From NCBI GenBank assembly GCA_039720395.1, contig CM077833.1, forward strand, positions 7,083,036 through 7,147,035: a DNA stretch of 64,000 nucleotides, given 5' to 3'. Within the stretch, counting starts at the first letter, position 1; every line of letters begins with the position of its first letter. The stretch comes from Liquidambar formosana (Eukaryota > Streptophyta > Magnoliopsida > Saxifragales > Altingiaceae). Of the stretch, positions 61,796-64,000 are shown piece by piece. A program made the translations under genes and the position numbers. Below the pieces are notes generated by a model. It did not search any database and was not told the DNA's origin. It was given only the letters and a program-made list of their open reading frames with translations.

Positions 61796-62661
61796 AATAG
61801 TGGCCAGCAAGTTCTAATTGAAAAGGTTGCTGGAATTTCATCCAATTAGCCAAATTTTCCTAGCATTAGAATGGGAAAACACTTCCAAAAAAGTGATTTG
61901 GAGTGTTTTAAGTGTGGTGAACATAAGCATCTATCTTTGGATTCTAGAACAATGTGCTTTTGATGGAAGAAATGGAAGAGTTGGAGCCATGTGAAGCACT
62001 GAAGCGTGAATAATTTATGACCAGCCCTTAAGTGAGGAAATTAGTGCTGATTTTGAAGAAGTAGATTGGTTGAGAACATATACTATCTCTAAGCCTCAAA
62101 CAACCCCCCCCCCCCCCCCTTATTTACTTCCACAAGGCTTATGGAAGATAGTGTTGATGGTGGTTGCTTTAGTGCTGATTTTGAGATTCCACTAGAGTAT
62201 TAGACTGATTTTGAGATTCCTAGTGCCGTTAGTGAGTAACCGTAGCCGAATTATCATGAGTTTCATTATGATTTTCCTCCTGAGACGTCTTCTATGCAAT
62301 ATATACCACCTTGTTCTGATGAGGAATCCGGTTTAGCATCTCTGACCAAGGCAGCCCAACAAATGACTCTTCCAGAGAAGGATAAAGCATTTTTGTCTCA
62401 TTCTACAAAAACAAATGACAAGATTGAAGGTTCGATAGATTTTGTGATTAGTGTCCACGCTTACATGAGGTCCAACATGAAAAACCTAATCCTAAACACA
62501 AGGCTATTGCGGATGTGCAACAAAAGAAGCTTATTTTCAAAACAAGAGACCTTGCTTGGGTGGTATGAAGTGCAGGAATTCAACCAGCTATACCAATAGC
62601 CACTTCTACTCTATTTTACCTCTCTCAAACTTGAGGACAAGTTTCTTTTAGAAGGGGAGTC
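61201..62661 (+). pseudogene. Ty3/gypsy element with internal deletion (gag start, integrase end)
   Basis: The gag start (MAYRGRGRRGK at 61201) is followed by the gag core PSEFHGRFDSDEFIDWFNTLE (61444 on) and LKGKAFKWW. Knuckle-like FKCGEHKH traces lie near 61900. Protease, RT and most of integrase are missing. The integrase C-terminal tail returns near 62450-62600 (VHAYMRSNMKN, SLFSKQETLLGW). A purine tract AGAAGGGGAG ends just before the LTR at 62662. An A32 run is at 61760-61793 and a C16 run at 62105-62120. Confidence 0.75.
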
Positions 62662-63800
62662 TGATGCAGTAGATATTAGTGGTTAAATTTCATTTGATTG
62701 TCTTGTATTGTATATGTGGTTAGTTTGTTTTACTGTCATGTAAGTAGGTGACCAATTAGTGAAGTTAGACTAGCTTAAACAAGTAGTTAGAGGCTGTTAT
62801 AGTTAGTTACAATTAGTTCCAAGTCTGTTAGTAGGTTAGAGTTGGTTAAACTATTATAAATAGTGGGCCTGTGGACAGTTAGAACTTAGAAGTGGTTTTT
62901 TTTTTTTTTTTAAAGATAGGAGACAATTATATTAATCACCAAAAGATAAATACATGGTGGACGAGTAGTACAAAGAGAACAAAAATACAACACAAACCCC
63001 CTACACAACCACCACCTGAGCAGCCTACAGCAAAAAAGAAAGAGTAAGACCCTCACATCCTCTCTTAACAGACCCAAAAACAAAGCACCAAAAACAGAGA
63101 AGCCAAATCAAGTGGGGTAGAAATGACCCCCAACACATCTTCTCTTAGCGGTCTTTGAAGCACAAATCTCAATCCAATTTCTCATAATCAAAAACAGCAG
63201 AAATCCTTCAAAAGATTGTCCATCAAAGCCCAAGAGAAGCAAGAAAACAAATCCTCTCCCATAGGCTCTCCCTATCTTCTGACTTGTCCCTGAATATCCT
63301 AGAATTCCGCTCAATCCAAATCACCTACAAAACAGCCATAAAAGCACAGTTCCAAAGAACTTTGGCCCTTTTGGAACAACCTAGACCTCTAAAATCCACT
63401 CCAACATGCCAGTAATGTGCTCCGTAGTGACCCACCTCCACCCTACAAGATCAAAGAGACAATGCCATAACTCCAACTTGTTCCTGAATATCCTAGAATT
63501 CCACTCAATCCAAATCACCCACAAAACAGCCATAAAAGCACAGTTCCAAAGAACTTTAGCCCTTTTGGAATGACCTAGACCTCTAAAATCCACCTCCAAC
63601 ATGCTAGCAATGTGCTCCGGAGTGACCCACCTCAACCCTGCAAGATCAAAGAGACAATGCCATAACTCCATCGAGATCTCACAGCGAAGGAAGAGATAGA
63701 AGTGGTTTTCATATCAGACTTTATTTTATACTGATTTGTATCATTGGAATAGAGCATTTTTTTAGTGACCAAGAGCCAAGACCCCAGACTCCTAAGGCAA
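62662..63800 (+). repeat. gypsy 3' LTR, interrupted by a LINE
   Basis: The LTR starts TGATGCAGTAGATAT after the purine tract. A TATAAATA box is at 62855-62862. The sequence is interrupted at 62900 and resumes at 63697 ('tcatatcagactttat'). The right end is not certain, and no matching 5' LTR is visible in the window. Confidence 0.6.
62887..63709 (-). mobile_element. 5'-truncated LINE inserted in the gypsy LTR
   Basis: TAGAAGTGGTTTT occurs at 62887-62899 and 63697-63709, a 13-bp target duplication. On the - strand the element ends in an A run (T run on +, 62896-62911). Coding remnants WRWVTTEH, SKRAKVLWNCAFMAVLW and IEWNSRIFRN are the C-terminal zf-RVT part of plant L1 ORF2. A 194-bp tandem duplication (units from 63288 and 63482) repeats this segment. 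Confidence 0.85.
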
Positions 63801-64000
63801 AGAGACCAAGATGGATGAGGTGAGGTGCTAGGTCCATGCACTTAGCCTCACATCACCTGGTTAGAGAGGGTATTAGGCTGTATATGTGGGTTCACATCCT
63901 TAACTTGCACAGACATGTTTTAAAACTATGAAGGGTAACTCAAGGTGGGCAATATCGTTGCAAGTGAAAGAGGGGTGTGATATAATTTTCTTGCTCTTTC
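63801..64000. other. right edge, no gene recognised
   Basis: Follows the LTR remnant. No open frame or repeat end is supported. Probably still inside the AK-HSDH intron, because the upstream kinase exons have not appeared. Confidence 0.4.

Noticed and set aside
57901..64000. Search for aspartokinase exons on the - strand
   Set aside because: No conserved kinase or first ACT-domain segments were found, only transposon remnants, so these exons are inferred to lie beyond the window.

Overview
The window is nuclear DNA of a flowering plant, most likely a eudicot. The evidence is GT-AG spliced genes with plant-specific architecture, chloroplast-type lysine/threonine pathway genes, and dense Ty3/gypsy, Ty1/copia, LINE, hAT, SINE, TRIM and MITE sequences. 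I cannot name the species. Only two host genes are visible, and they converge: a PARTING DANCERS (PTD) homologue on the + strand (23648-29275, eight exons, intact) and the 3' part of a bifunctional aspartokinase/homoserine dehydrogenase gene on the - strand (nine exons, 57872 down to 33822; the aspartokinase catalytic exons must lie beyond the right edge). Almost everything else is transposable-element DNA.

1-1102: AT-rich flank without a gene. 1103-19110: an 18-kb Ty3/gypsy element of the Tat lineage (dual RNase H) with an exact 5-bp target duplication (CTCGC). It has a truncated 5' LTR, decayed gag-pro and pol separated by a frame-restoring intron, and two additional antisense genes between integrase and the 3' LTR. 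One is a DUF7745-like ORF with its own TATA box. The other is a six-exon plant-mobile-domain (PMD) gene. A GC-rich palindromic cassette occurs four times: once in each LTR and once upstream of each antisense gene. A 1.7-kb tandem array of covarying short hairpins lies between the PMD gene and the 3' LTR. This element is the most interesting object in the window.

19111-23376: host sequence carrying a 5'-truncated L1-type LINE with a C-terminal RNase H, whose 5' junction was later tandemly duplicated (574 bp). It ends about 270 bp upstream of the PTD start codon. 23648-29275: PTD, with a 3.55-kb first intron. 29276-33821: region between the convergent genes, with a SINE carrying a target duplication, a hAT-like fragment and a 99-bp repeat.

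33822-57872: AK-HSDH. Its introns are heavily loaded. The 5.7-kb intron (36686-42415) holds a degenerate LINE split by a nested hAT-like element, plus a Harbinger-like MITE. The 14.8-kb intron (42499-57315) holds a complete-ended but dead hAT transposon (42800-46596), a non-autonomous hAT (47356-48721), two foldback MITEs, a SINE, a copia remnant and an antisense TRIM. One HSDH exon carries a single extra base that breaks the frame, so this allele is either damaged or misassembled at that base. 57873-64000: probably the next AK-HSDH intron, containing a MITE, LINE fragments in both orientations and a deleted Ty3/gypsy element whose LTR was hit by another LINE.
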